A DNA stretch of 64,000 nt from Maratus speciosus (GCA_963932465.1 OZ010791.1:323202283-323266282); one strand, 5' to 3'; counted from the first letter of the stretch, positions 23,710 through 36,178 are shown. Notes: a model not told the origin generated them from the letters alone. Translations and numbers: made by a program.

Positions 23710-23783
23710 GTCCGGGATAGCTGAGATGGCAGAGCACTGGCGCCTTCAGCCAGGAGATCCCTGGTTCGAATCCTGGTCCGGAC
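23710..23783 (+). repeat. tRNA-derived SINE-like core (plus copy)
   Basis: GTCCGGG pairs with TCCGGAC as a 7-bp acceptor stem. TAGCTGAGATGG is an A-box region with one change from its partner copy, and CCTGGTTCGAATCC is a perfect B box. The anticodon arm CTGGC...GCCAG closes a loop GCCTTCA that lacks T33. It is therefore called a tRNA-like SINE core and not a tRNA gene. Confidence 0.7.
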
Positions 23784-24189
23784 ATTTTCGCCCAGTTGGA
23801 AATTTACTTCTGATATGATTTATTTGCCAATTAGAATAATTGTGTTAAAATTAATCTAGTGTAACACATATGAATTTGAAAAATGCTTTCTTCTCTACAT
23901 CCTCGAAAGTGGTAGAGAAATAGAGTTTTGACTTCATCATCTATTAAACGCAATCTATCTGGCTATTAAGCAAATATCTCCATCTAACTTGGTAAAGAAT
24001 ATGAGAAGCTTTCAAACACCTTTAAAAATGTAATTTTCCTCTCGCACGAATCGAAAATTTTCTGTAACTACGAGCTCTTTGAATCTCGAATCAAGAATTC
24101 TGACTTGGAAACGTGAAACGTTACTCATTTTATTCAGAATTACAAATCTTCTTTTTTTCTTGATTACCAATTTGTTCTTTTTGTTTACG

Positions 24190-24602
24190 AGCCTACTTCA
24201 CTCACGCGAAAACACCCGTTAGCTAATGTTAATCCTGTGGAAGAATTTTTTAAAGATATCTCGTTTGCATTTCAACATTTTAAAAAGATTTTTCTGCATT
24301 GGTTAGCCGAGATCGATCTGTACAAAAGCCGTGTTTTATGTTTGCTACTTTGTTTACAGGTTTTCTTAATTAGGATACTTCTACTTTCGGAACCGGTTTC
24401 AAAAGTGGAAGTAACCTCGTTCAAAAAGCCTTGCAAAGAAAATTGAAAAGTAAAAAATGGCCTTTATGCAGATCGACGTCAGCTAATAAATGCAGAAAAA
24501 AATCATTTAAAATATTGAAATACAAACGAGTTTTCTTAAATTTTTTTTCCATACGATTTGTATTAGTCAACGGGTGTTTTCGTGTGAGTAAAGTAGCCCC
24601 TT
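24190..24602. mobile_element. Short inverted-repeat element (MITE-like)
   Basis: The left GCCTACTTCACTCACGCGAA followed by AACACCCGTT pairs with the right AACGGGTGTTTTCGTGTGAG followed by TAAAGTAGC, giving about 40-bp imperfect inverted ends around a 410-bp unit. The interior has a 69-codon chance frame with no recognisable domain. No target duplication is clear, so the superfamily is not assigned. Confidence 0.6.
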
Positions 24603-25082
24603 AACCCTTAATTTTTCACACTGAATTTTGTGATGAATTTTTTCTTAACTCGCTACCGTCATAAAAAAACAATATCACAGAAATATATATATATTTCAAT
24701 ATATTACTTTTATTTTGGCATAGTTACTTTTAAAAAATATATATACTAAAAATATTCTGATCATTTGTTCACGGAAAAAAATTACTTAAGTTAAAAAGAA
24801 ATTTTTAATTTTAATTTTATAAAATTAAGTGTTTTAAGCTTGTACCAGTATTGCTTTGGGGTGCAGCTACCGCTTGATGTCCGATAAACTCGTTAACATT
24901 ATAATAAAAGAAAATATGAGGAATCGGTATCATTGAAAGCGATTTGCGGGATACTTATGGTAAGGAAGAGAAGTTGCTTTTGGAACGACAAAAAAATTAG
25001 TTAAAATATTTGTCAGCTCTGCATGATAAAACAACAAAAACAATGTTTTTCATTCAGGTAAAACTTTGTAAGAATTTTATAC

Positions 25083-25190
25083 CATCAAATGCGAAACTTG
25101 TCCATCAACCGAAGAACTGTATGAGAACATCATAGCCTATGCTAAAAAGACTGAAATTAAGGTTCTGTTTTTGGATATAAATCGCGAAAA
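25083..25190 (+). CDS. Candidate internal exon or coding relic, unknown protein
   Basis: About 36 codons read FYTIKCETCPSTEELYENII followed by AYAKKTEIKVLFLDINREN. This is clearly more protein-like than its surroundings. A pyrimidine-rich stretch ending TTTTCATTCAG lies upstream and GTAGG follows, but the frame is closed by TAA between that AG and the open part. It may be an old exon or a transposon relic. I do not recognise the family. Confidence 0.25.
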
Positions 25191-25340
25191 TGGTAGGATG
25201 TCATTAAATTAATTCATTTAAATAAAATAATATAAGACATTTTCAAAAATTTATGATTTGTCGTGTGATTGGGTGTATTCAGCTATAATTATGCAATATT
25301 TCAAGTCTTTAACTCATACAGTTTCTTAGAGCGAACTTTG

Positions 25341-25360
25341 TGACGGACAGACAGACAGAG
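25341..25360 (+). repeat. Short GGACAGAC tract
   Basis: GACGGACAGACAGACAGAGG. This is the same word as the minisatellites at 18.9 and 22.4 kb, here without an obvious array. Confidence 0.7.
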
Positions 25361-26103
25361 GAGCGAGACGAATAAAGTTTCGTTGGAGATGAACGAAACC
25401 GTAAAAAGCAACCATTCGCACTAAGCTTACATAACGAAAAGTTTAATAGGTATTTTAAATGTGAATGATCATAATAATGCAGTCTAATCACAAGACAGAA
25501 CCTTGCTTTACTATCCATCGAAAAATAAGTTTATTTATGAATCTAGTATTAAAAATGCAATTTAAAAGTCAATACGATTTATAACATCATTTTGCACCAA
25601 TCACAGTGTCTAGTAGAGATGAGTTCGGACTCTTTTTTTCAATACCGGAAGTACGCAGTAGAAAATTGCTAATAACAATTTCAAATTCTTTCAAGATTAA
25701 TTTTCTAATTTAAAAATCTCCTCTTACATATAAATCAGTTTTAATAGTAAATACATCCTCATGACAACGTTTCATGGTATTCATATCCCTGAAAATCTTC
25801 ATAAAACAGCAAATTTGATATACATATCTAACCACTGACATAAATCTGCAAAAATCACAATTCTTCTTAGTTAAAATATCAAAACTTTGTCTGAATCACC
25901 ATAAAATCAAAACAATACACAGGACGCATTTCGAGCTGGAAAATATAATAGCCTGTCATCAGTCACTGTAAACTCGTGTCCGTAAAGGGATAAGGTCACA
26001 AATGACCAGAAAGGGGAAAGAGGAGAGCTTACAAAGAGTTCGACAGGTGGCGCTATTTAATCAATAATTACATTAAAAATATTTTAGCTTAAATATTTTA
26101 AAT

Positions 26104-26200
26104 ATAAAATTATTATTATTATTATTTTAAATATTGCTCAGTGTTAAATTTTATTTAATTATAAAGCATTCAAATAATAATAATAATAAAATAAAAATCA
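26104..26200. repeat. (ATT)n / (AAT)n microsatellites
   Basis: An ATT run near 26108-26125 and an AAT run near 26173-26190. Confidence 0.8.
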
Positions 26201-26271
26201 TATAACTTCTCCTCCTAATAAAATATGTCATTATTGAAATAACTTATCTCGAAAAATATTACAGAAATCAT

Positions 26272-26357
26272 TTTGCCGGGCGTTGGGTTCGAACCTGCTA
26301 TTTACTACAAAATCGGCGTTTTAAACTGCTGCTTTAGACCGCTCAGCCACCGAGAGC
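26272..26357 (-). repeat. tRNA-like sequence with long variable region
   Basis: The minus strand reads GGTGGCTGAGCGGT (A-box like), a stretch that could hold an anticodon and variable arm, then AGGTTCGAACCC (perfect B box). The spacing suggests a Leu/Ser-type tRNA ancestor. The proposed acceptor ends do not pair (GCTCTCG against CGCCCGGC), so it is a pseudogene or SINE head and not a functional tRNA. Confidence 0.55.
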
Positions 26358-26723
26358 TCGTTCTCAACCCCTCTAAATTGAACAGGGTTGATGCATGTCC
26401 AGATGTCCCGAAATGGGTCTACTTAAAATTTTACCCTTGCGTTTTAATATATATGATGATTTTATAGTTTTTGAAGGTTTTAAAAAACTGAAGAAGGATA
26501 GATGTTATACAACGTAGATTAAATAAGGCAGTTGTTGAACTTATAATACGGCATCGGTTCTTAAGCCTAACATGGCCGAAATAAAATGGCTGATTTTAAC
26601 GAAAGGTTATCAAGATCCCGATGAGTTCACTCCGGAAGCGTTATACACTTTGCGCCATTATATATATAATTAACGATAAGTTCAAATAATCAAACAACAC
26701 TGACTACCGAAAAATTACTTCAC

Positions 26724-26726
<3 letters not shown>

Positions 26727-26771
<45 letters not shown>
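26727..26771. repeat. Poly(T) tract, about 44 bp
   Basis: The longest homopolymer in the window. Confidence 0.9.
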
Positions 26772-26774
<3 letters not shown>

Positions 26775-27226
26775 TATCTCTAATATTATCGGTGCAGCCA
26801 AACAATAAAATTTTTATTTCTCTTGTTGCATGATTCTGTAGTCAATAATTATCAAACTTTTGTTCTTTTTATTATTGACAGTAATTATAATTATAAACAA
26901 GAAAACAGGAATTCTGCTTTTTCAGAATTTAGTGTCGCCCCCGATGAAAAAAAAATATGTATATATAAATAGTACAAAAGCTATTTCCATTTTAAGACTT
27001 AAAGCACACACTTCTATTTTATGTAAAATGACGTCATTCGCATCCGCTTAAGAATTCCACATTTAGGATCCACTCTTAAACATCTACAATAAAGCATGCA
27101 GAAGGATGTCACTATCGCAAAATAATACACAAATGCAGCAAAAAGATGCCGTCATTAAAGAAACTCGACAAAAAAAACAGCTTTCTAATCATTCATAGGC
27201 ATTCATTTGTTTGTAACATTAATATA

Positions 27227-27489
27227 GACGATTTCAGTCGTGACGTCAGTGATGACGATTTGGTTGGAAACTGACCCCAAACAAACGGTTGCTATGTTGT
27301 ATTTTCTATTTTGTTTGTGTGTTGCAGCTATATCTTATATCTACATCCTACATCTAAGTGTTTTAATACTTGATACGAACTGGTAATATTTTCCACAATT
27401 TATATTTAAAAAGAAATGACGCATAGCAACCGTTTGTTTAGTTCAGTTTCCAACCAAAACGTTATGACTGACGTCACACTGAAAGCGTC
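27227..27489. mobile_element. MITE with about 75-bp inverted repeats and TA flanks
   Basis: The left arm GACGATTTCAGTCGTGACGT and the following GGTTGGAAACTGA...AAACAAACGGTTGCTATG are repeated inverted at about 27420-27489. TA lies on both sides (27225-27226, 27490-27491). The length is 263 bp with no coding capacity. A TA target suggests the Tc1/mariner superfamily, but the end sequence matches no other element here. Confidence 0.75.
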
Positions 27490-27959
27490 TACAGATACTT
27501 AAAATTAAATATAGTTTATAATAGCTCCATGTTCTATCAGAAATCATTCGTTTATATTTTTTCAAAATAGCACATATTTTAATTATATTTTCTTTCGGTT
27601 GTTATGAGAAAATGGTAACAAAAAGATATAATTGCTGTTTTTCAACTATTTTCCCTTTACTTTCTATATAAGTGGAGTACTTGAGTTGCCAAAATTAAAC
27701 AAATGACGCTAAAAATTACAACAAAATTAATATTTAAAAAATAAATGAAAATACAGTTTTCAAACAAATTGCATTTAAAATACTTTTTTTCCCAATACAA
27801 TGGTATAAAAATTGAAAATGTGCGATGCTTAGAAATTAAAAAAAATTTGCTATGCAGCATTTAATCGTACAATGATACATCTGCTTTGTTTATTGCTAGC
27901 TTCCGCAAGGTAACGTTATTTTTTGTAGACAAAATAAGTTGGGAGAAAGAACTAGCATA

Positions 27960-28600
27960 CCGTCCCGGGGGCTAAAAAACTAAACATCCACATATGTGGC
28001 CAAGAGCGTGAAGAGCTTAAACATCGACCAGTTTTGGCGACCAGGGGTGCCTTTAGGGAGGACCTTTCAGGAAAAGGGCCGAAATTATCGTTCTCATACA
28101 AGTTTAACCTTAAAAACTATTCACAGTGGTCCCAACGAGATGGCGCTGGTATCGAACCCATGAACATTGACCAAACCTCAGCCTTTTGTATCTAGCCCTC
28201 CGACTGTCTTGGAAAAGGGCAAAATTGTAATGTTGTTTATTCTGCATTTTGTTTTAAATATTAAAAAAATGATTCTTTGAACATTTTATAAAAAAAACTT
28301 AATAACGAATATGAATGCAATCCTTGGAAGTATTAATCATTGTTCAATGTATTGAAAATACATTAAATTAATAGAATTATATTACTTTAAATATTGCTTG
28401 TATTGCAGTGAAACCTGGAGCTTAGTGAACGTATTAACACGGGTTTGTCAGTGAGGGGGCTAGTATGCTAACAATGACCCCATCTTTAATTGAAGGACGT
28501 AGCATATTTGGATGGATGCAGGGGATTCAGCGCCTTAATTACACCGATGACCAAATTCCTTGTAGCGGTAAACGCGTTCACCATTTGCTGTTGTAAAATG
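27960..28600 (-). repeat. Possible SINE-like repeat interrupted by a MITE
   Basis: This stretch is richer in G+C than its flanks. In the minus sense it contains GGGTTCGATACC, a perfect pol III B box, near 28146-28158. No clear A box is visible. The piggyBac-like MITE at 28196-28459 splits it. The boundaries are guesses. Confidence 0.25.
28196..28459 (+). mobile_element. piggyBac-like MITE flanked by CTAG
   Basis: A 264-bp single-unit copy of the family at 2164-2694, with the same ends CCCTCCGACTG and TCAGTGAGGGGG. It is bordered by CTAG on both sides (28192-28195, 28460-28463) instead of TTAA. The interior closely matches the 2.2-kb copy, so both probably came from one source. Confidence 0.85.
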
Positions 28601-31263
28601 CTTGTTAAGTTAAAAATGAATACAAACTAAACTTTTTTGCAAGAAAATAATCTATAATTTTAATTCGTTCACTTTTGAAAATATTCCAACTAAAATTTTT
28701 TATTAATATTAAAGAAATCTCCATTTCATTAAAATAAGTTTCTCCTAAACCGCATTCATTTATACCAATTACTCCCTTTTCCTATGAACATTTGAAAGGT
28801 TAACGAATTTATGGAGTCGGCAAAGTGCAAATACCATAATACGAAAAACATTTTCTGTTTATGCCCCAAATCGCCTTCCATCAACTTTTCCTATTAATGA
28901 TATTTCATTATTATAACTTAATATTTGAGGACGTGAGTTTCAAAACTCGCCGTATCCAAAATTAAGAAAAAATGAGTTTTCTCTATCAATCTACTCTATT
29001 GGTGAACCTGCATAAAAAACACTACAAATGAAAAATAGTTTTATCATGTATTTCAGGCATTGTAAAATATTGGTTTACAATGAAAACCAATGGACGCAGT
29101 CAGTGATTTTTCGCGATTTCCCAAAATTTGATTTTCTGGATAAGAAGAATTTTGAAACTCGCGTCTTCATTTATTTACAAATGTTAAGTATACAAATGTT
29201 AAAATACATCTTTTTAGGAAAAAAACTATAGCCTTATTCAGAGTCAACTCATATATTTATAATATTTTTAGATTGGATAAATTATGTTTCGATAGTTTGT
29301 AGAATTAATAGATTGTATTCTTTATATATTTTTCGTAAACCGCAACTATATGTACATTTGATTTATCAGATTCTTGATCTAACATACGGGAGAAAAAAAA
29401 ATAGAAATCTCTTCTCTCCTTGTAAACTTTTGCGGTTATTGAGTTAGACTTGGTTTGTGACAGTAATGTTTGAAACGCTGCTTCCATCCAGTTTTCTCTA
29501 GGGATATAGCTATACTTCAGTGGCGAAAAGCATGAAAAATACATTTGAAAACACAGAATAAAATATATACACATTGCGTTAACTTTTAAAACATGTTCTT
29601 GAAACTTTCTTTAAGAGAGAAAAGAAGTGTAAAGGGAAACTGGAAAACCATTGAATTGAAGGAAATTGACTTTATATCGCCTTCGTTTAAATATTTTGAA
29701 ACATAGTTTTACGTGAGATCTCAATTTGCAAAATTTTAAAACTTTTTTCTAATGGGTAAGTTTTTGAATTTATACATTTTATGCAAAAATCTAAATACAA
29801 GAATAATTTCTTTTTTCGTAAGATAAAAAGTAAAATGCAATGATTCAACTCTTTTGTTTTAGAGAAACTTCAGGTTAATATTCAACAGCTGGTTTTTTTA
29901 AATAATATTTGGTTTATATAGAATGTAACTTTAACATAAATTTTTCGTTATTTAAATACTATTGTCCACGATTTCATCTACAAAAAATAATAACTCTTTA
30001 AAAATAAATAATTGCTATGAAATCTCAATGTGTTGCTAAATAAAATCCGCTATATGAAAAAAAACACTTAGTGGCACTTTTATCGTTTTTTTTTTTTTTT
30101 TCGTCTCTTGAAATTGGAATGAAATGCATTATTGATTCCGATCTTGTACTTTATTGTGCAAAGTAATTGTATTGTGGTAAATATTTTTTTGAATAAACAC
30201 ATATTATTGAATTTCGAGAAAAGTAGTACTTTACGAATTATTCACTATGTTTAGTAGGTTAAATGGGTTTTAAAGATGCTTTATATTATATTGAAAGGAT
30301 GCAAAAACTAACACTCTTCAATGAAAATTGCATCACAAGACCATGTAAAGGACCAATAACAAATTCAATTGTAAAAAACATCATTTATCATCACCCTGTG
30401 ATTAAACTAAAAAAGATGGGAGTATTCTATAAATTTGACAAATGCTTTTCTTTGCATGTTCAATGTTTGTATGCGATTTTGTTATAATAGAAGGTATCTC
30501 CAGAACTAAATAAAAATTTCATTTAGTTATTGTTTTTCCCGAAACTGTTTTGCTTATAGCATGTTGAGTTTTACCTAATTTAATGAATTTTCACAACTTA
30601 TTTAGACAAATGCTGAAATTTACAATGAATACATTGAATTTTTCATAAGGTAGTCATTGGAAAACATATTAAACTAATTATGCACGAAATAAAAAAAATT
30701 CTGCTTTCATATCTTAGAAGTCAGCACTATAGGGATATGTATGTTAATTTGTCTGTGAATATCTTGAAAAGTCAGAAGGAGAGGCTTCGATGAGTTAATG
30801 AAATATGAAATTTATGATACCTAATTCATTACAGTCACGTTGCGGCATCCTTTACCAGATTAACTGCGATGAGGGCTGTTGTAATATAAAATGCATGTGT
30901 AAAAGTCAGATAAACTTGCCTAAAAATTTTAGCACTGTGTAAAATAAATAAGAACTCAAATTTTGTGGAATGCGCGTAATCTTGTGTATCGTAAAATGTA
31001 GAATCATCATCTAAAAAACGGTTAGAGAAGAAAGAGTGAAATGAATATTTGCTCTGGAAGATTATGAAATCTTTGAACATTGTCACTCCGATGTTCTTGC
31101 AACAAAACCAGCAAACTTCTATTCTAATATTCTTATCATGTGACGAGTACACAAAACATTAATTGTACTCGTTGAGAATAGAACATACGTAAGATAGATT
31201 TACCTTCCAGAAAGTTATTTCTTGTTAAAAGTAAAGTGCGATAGGAGATTTCTTAAAAAATGT
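28600..31263. other. A+T-rich intergenic DNA, nothing recognised
   Basis: Several short open frames of 70-105 codons are present on both strands. They have low-complexity, A+T-driven composition and no motif. A poly(T) tract lies near 30089. Confidence 0.45.
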
Positions 31264-31265
31264 TA

Positions 31266-32695
31266 GGGGAGGGTAGCTGAATTTGGACCACTTCACTTAT
31301 TTTCCGGTGTAACTCGCTTCATTTTTAGAATATTTGCAAAATATCACTACACAGGTCAATCTATACATCTAGAAACTAAATAAATCATTAGAACAATTTC
31401 TTTTTGAAAATCTTGAGTTTTATTTTAAATTAAAATATTTGTCAAAAGTGATAAGAATACTAAGCTGTTTTAATGAGCAGGGAATATAACTAATTTTATT
31501 AAAAGAAAAATTTACGATTTATGAAACAATTAAACAGCAATGAAATATAATGAAATTAAATATCTGGAAGTAAAAATAATTGTTTTAAACCAAAATATAT
31601 TCAAAATATAAATCAAAGTTATAAGTAATTAAGAATTAAAATTATGTAACTAATTGCCAGTTACTTGAATATAATGTATGAAATGATGCGAGATTTACAA
31701 ATTAATTTCTTTTGTTCATTTTTTATCCCAGCATACACAACATGGAACCATATTTGGCAACACTGAATCATTTCAACTATTTTATTTTTCTTACAAATTA
31801 GGCAAAATTAGGCACCACGATATTGATTTTTCTTTTTAGATTCTGAGTTATTAGACCTTTTGTTTTTGCAACAGAAGTTTTCTTTATCTTATGTCTGTAG
31901 TTCTTCCATCATTTCCTTTCTAATTGAATTACGCCTATTTTTTAAAACTTGATGTTCCAATTGCTTTTGTGCTTTGAGAGCTACCTATTTGTCATTCTTT
32001 TGTTTTTTTATTTCAAAGTTTATTTTACATGGCGAAGATGTTACAACAGTCGTTTTTCAGCTCTCTATGTACTTTGACATGACTTATTTTGGCAAGGGAG
32101 ATATAATTTCTAATGATTTGTTGGCTTATTGCGGTTTTTCTTGTAGTTGTAGCCTACTTGCGGGTCAATCTCTTCACAACTTACTCTTTCCTTTTCGTTT
32201 CCTGTATCCTATATCTTTAGCAACTTTTGCTGTCACTGATGTTTTTCTTCCAGACTGTTTGTCTGTGTCGTTTTCAAATTTATGATCTGGTCCAATTTAA
32301 GCAACTAAAATTGGTCCAATTAAAGCAACTGCTCCATTTTTTAAAACAGATAATCTCAAGCCTAAAAACAAAAACTAAAGACAACAAATCCGCGCGAAAA
32401 ATATGCGCAATAAACACATGGATTTAGATATGTATAGGAAAATATAAAACTTGTCTTATTTTTAAAGTATTCTCTTACGCTTAGTAGGAAAAAATTAGAT
32501 CAAAATAGCTAATTTTAGGTTTTTTAAAATTGGTTGAAAACAGCACGTGAGAGGTGAGTGCTTCTTCTAATCATAAATGTTGTCATTCTGATGACTAGGA
32601 TTTCAACAGTAGATGGCGTCTCTCTATGAAATTAATGGCAGAATTGCAGCGGTCATTTAAAGCGGCGATCCAAATATGGCTACCTATATGTCCCC
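31266..32695 (-). mobile_element. pogo-like element, internal-deletion derivative (minus)
   Basis: The 1430-bp element has ends GGGGAGGGTAGC and the complement ending in CCCC, with TA on both sides (31264-31265, 32696-32697). On the minus strand the first coding stretch is joined directly to a C-terminal part, so the catalytic core is missing. A degenerate zinc-finger tail FCLICKKNKIVEMIQC is visible at about 31725-31830, with a stop in place of the Trp. TTGGACC/GGTCCAA words recur near the ends. It is a sister of the copy at 35312-37362. Confidence 0.75.
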
Positions 32696-33182
32696 TATAG
32701 TAAAAATATGAATATAATGATTATTTATTTTTTGGTATCTACATAAGCAATCTTATAAACACTTTTTTTAAATAGACAGTGTTGTTTGCGGATTTAATTT
32801 TTAAAAAAAGTGATGAGTAAGAATATATATAACTAAATGATATAACAGACCTATATTTAAACTATGCAATTTCTAAAAGCAGGATTCGGTACAAAATACA
32901 TACCACTCTCTATACAGTACAAACTTTGTTCGGGTGGTCAGAGATTGTAGCTGTTATATACATTATTCTAAATATAACACGATTAGACAGATAGTTCTGA
33001 TTTTTAGATATATATTTTGAATTTAAAGAATAAAATTGAAATGTTTTCTTAAGAAGATTTTCATGCCAGGTACTTGTCGCTTCACCAAAATTCCAAATCT
33101 TATTATTGGGCACTTTTTGTTAAAATGTTATCAAAAATATGTAATAAAACGGGTCTATATTTTACTTACGTAAATTACCTGC

Positions 33183-33232
33183 TGAAGGAGTCACTTAACT
33201 TCCGAATTCCCCTGGCTAATATCAAGTCTATG
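33183..33232. repeat. Partial relative of the 33.6-kb hairpin
   Basis: GTCACTTAACTTCCGAATTCC and the nearby AAGTCTATGGG resemble segments in and just after the hairpin at 33567-33660 (CAAATCTATGGG near 33673). This suggests an old duplicated short repeat. Confidence 0.35.
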
Positions 33233-33566
33233 GGCGTTTGATGCATTCATATATTTAAAATATATCTTCAGGAAATTAATATTTTTAACTCATTTTTCCT
33301 GTGCATTATTCTTTCAAGATTTTTATTTTTTCTTAGTTCTCAAAACATTTCTAAAATCTAGGCTTAATTTAATATTTTATGTGTTAAAAGCTGACAAACT
33401 GTGAGTAAGATTTTAACACTTTACATAAAATTAAGCATATATTTTATAATATTTTGAGAACTAATAAAAAGGAGACATTCTTTAAGAAGAGTATATATCA
33501 AAAATAAGTTAAAAATATCAATTTGCTGAGGAGATATTTTAAATATACGAATATAAATTATTAAGC

Positions 33567-33660
33567 TTCACTTAAATAGTCAATAAGCTTCCGATTTTCC
33601 CACAGACTTAACAGTGAGGGAAAATCGGAAGCTTAGTGACTAGCAGCCTTAAGTGAAATA
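33567..33660. repeat. Short foldback hairpin
   Basis: CACTTAAATAGTCAATAAGC and TTCCGATTTTCC are repeated in inverted order as GGAAAATCGGAAGCTT and TAGTGACTAGCAGCCTTAAG. The inner 16 bp (AAGCTTCCGATTTTCC) is perfect. The loop is about 16 bp. It may be the core of a tiny MITE. Confidence 0.7.
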
Positions 33661-35309
33661 GTGTAAACTATCAAATCTATGGGTTTTCCCTTACAACTTG
33701 ACATAAAGCTAAAATATGTCATAAATATCGACGAATAGTGATAAATATAGGTTACTGTTGATGATATAAGAATGTTACTTTCAGTTTAAAGGATTGAAAC
33801 GAATAATATAAAATCAGATAATAACCTTAAGATTAAAAGCTTGTTCTCAGAATCTTCCTTATCAAAATTTTCAGTAAGTAACGCAAGTTTTAATATCACT
33901 TAAACAAACGATTATTTTCGTAGAAAGACTTTCACGGAAAGCAATTATCCTTTCATCAAACTATAACAAATTTACAATGAACGACAAACCGCTTTTTCAG
34001 TTAGAAACATTTTATATAAGTACATTCTATTCACACAAAAGCATCTACAAGAAACACACGTCTATTTTCACATGGCTTTCCTTACATATTCAAGTAACAT
34101 AAAGATACCTAGCCTTGAATTCGTACTTCACCCTATCTTTATGATAAACGTTTTATGATAAAAATGACTTCACTTGAATTTCGATGAATAGTAATAGTCA
34201 TTGAATATTACTGATGATATCAATCCTCGTACTTCTATTTAAAGGATTAAAAGTAATAATCTAACATCAGATAATGATCCCAAGGATACGTTTTAAAACT
34301 TAATCTGAGAAATCTAAGATAACTAACTTTCCAAAAAGAAACGCAAGTTAACTGATCACTCAATCAAATCATGATTTTCGGAATTTACTTCATATCAGAC
34401 GGAAAGATAGAAAAGAAGAAATCTGAAATCTGTATCTTCAGTGAATTCAGCAGAAATCTTTAAAGTGTTCTTTTTTTTACCTCAATAAAATTTGGAATTT
34501 TGGCAGAATAGTTTTGTAAAGATTTTACGAAATTCAAAGGTCGCGATTCTTTCTGCCTTCTGCATCGTTTTATGGTTGATAAGTCAGATTTAAAGTCTTC
34601 TAAAAATAGTACTTAAACCAAAGTGAATGTGTCTATATATGTTTCTTTTTTTCAGTTATCATTTTTATGTTTTACAGATGCAATTTTATTTTTAAACTAT
34701 GTATTATCTTGTTTTTTAACTAGATGTAAAAAATTTTTCATGGATTTTTTTTAATAAATTCATTCTCTGATTTCTGTCTGTGTAACTTAAGTGTGATATT
34801 TTTATAAGCCAATCATCAATTTTTTGTTACAGCTGAACTTTAAAATGAAAATGTAAAAAAAAGGCTCCATTGCAGATGAAGTTCGTTTCTTCCGAATTCT
34901 GCAACAATTAAGAGAATCGGTTATCAACTGTATGCGCGAAAATTTTTATTCTAATGTTATCAAAATTTTGAATTAACAAAATTATTTTTTATGTTAATTC
35001 ACCATTCTAATTTACACGCAATTTCCTTTGTGATACGTTTAATTGCAATAACGTTGCATTTCCTCCAGGCTTATTTCAGTATTTGAAATCTCTTAGTAAG
35101 AATATGGGAGAAATCTTGAAAATTTCCTCATATATGCAGAGTTAATGCTTAATAATATGCATAAATTTAATTCTTCATAGAAACATCTTTACCTCGGAAG
35201 TCACAACGTTACAATAGAAAATAAAGTCAAAGCATTTGATTTGGACGAAAATATTATTGAAGAAGTTTTCCAAACTTTATATTTATTATAACACAATTTT
35301 CAAAAAGTG
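33661..35309. other. A+T-rich intergenic DNA, nothing recognised
   Basis: No repeat family or coding signal identified. Confidence 0.45.
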
Positions 35310-35666
35310 TAGGGGAGAGTAGCCATATTTGGACCGCCGCTTTAATTGGACCGTTGCCATTCTGCCGTTAATTACAGGAAGAGACGCCATCTACCGCTGA
35401 AATCCTACTCACAAGAATGACGTCTCTCATGATTAGAAGACGCAACCGCCTACCACGCCCTGCTTTCAGACAATTTTTAAAAACCTTAAGCTGGCTGTTT
35501 CGATCTAATTTTTTCCTACTAAACGTAAGGGCATACTTTTAAACTAAGGTAAGTTTTTATCTTTTCATATGCATATTTAAATTCATCTGTTTATTGCGCA
35601 TATTTTTCACTCGGATTTGTCTAATTTCGTTTTTGTTCTTAGTCTTGAGATTACCTGTTTTAAAAA

Positions 35667-35741
35667 ATGGCAGAGTTGCCTAAATTGGGCCAATTTAAGT
35701 TGCTTAAATTGGACCAGATATACGATCATAAATTTGAAAAG
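35667..35741 (+). pseudogene. First coding exon remnant of pogo-like transposase
   Basis: MAELPKLGQFKLLKLDQIYD then HKFEK, followed by GTAAGT, a good 5' splice-site sequence. In the minus-strand sister element the same KFE segment continues directly into the C-terminal part. The splice-like boundary may therefore be real, or it may mark the deletion. Confidence 0.45.
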
Positions 35742-36161
35742 TAAGTAATGAATTTCGAGGGCTGTATGCTTTGTACACTATTTATGTATTTTTTAATATT
35801 TTATAATGGATTAATATCTCCATGCACGTTTTTTTTTTTTTTTTTTTGCATATCTGGATCATTTTTTTTATACAGTTTAGGCCTACATAAACATAAAAAT
35901 ATTTTTACTTTTATTCAATAAATTTTGTTTAAAATTTCTTTTATCTTGTATGTATTTGTATTTATTTTCTTTGAATTCCTTATTCCTACGGCATATCTTG
36001 TTTAGAATCAGAGTTGAATTGAAACATTTTCCTCCTGGGGATATTTGCGATTTCGTGAGGAGGGGGCAGACTTTTTACAGTTCTGGTAGATGGAATTACA
36101 CTTTTACATTAAAATGTATAAAATTTCAAAACTTTTTGGAGGAGTGATTATTTCAAGGCTC

Positions 36162-36178
36162 CGGGGGGGGGGGGGGGG
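36162..36178 (+). repeat. Poly(G) tract
   Basis: About 16 G residues, unusual in A+T-rich DNA and able to form a G-quadruplex. Confidence 0.85.

Larger units (their letters stand above)
23295..23863. repeat. Head-to-head inverted pair of tRNA-like repeats
   Basis: Two copies of one repeat face each other, minus at about 23295-23540 and plus at about 23625-23863. Each has about 130 bp upstream sequence (CAGATGCTATAATCATTAAG), a tRNA-like core and a tail with GGACATTTTCGC and GGAAATTTACTTC. The short direct repeat AACACATATGA flanks the pair (about 23284 and 23864), which could be a target duplication for insertion of the whole unit. The sequence ACACTAGATTAATTTTAACA at the centre also reappears inverted at the right edge. 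Confidence 0.75.

Noticed and set aside
23710..23783. Functional tRNA gene
   Set aside because: The acceptor and T arms look good, but the anticodon loop lacks T33 and the D-stem has a mismatch. The unit is one of several copies with a shared non-tRNA tail.
31974..32285. 103-codon membrane-protein-like frame on the plus strand
   Set aside because: It is antisense to the pogo-like transposase remnant on the minus strand. Its hydrophobicity comes from the complement of Lys/Asn-rich codons.
33567..33660. Possible microRNA precursor
   Set aside because: The stem is plausible, but a MITE-like foldback is equally likely and there is no conservation or expression evidence.
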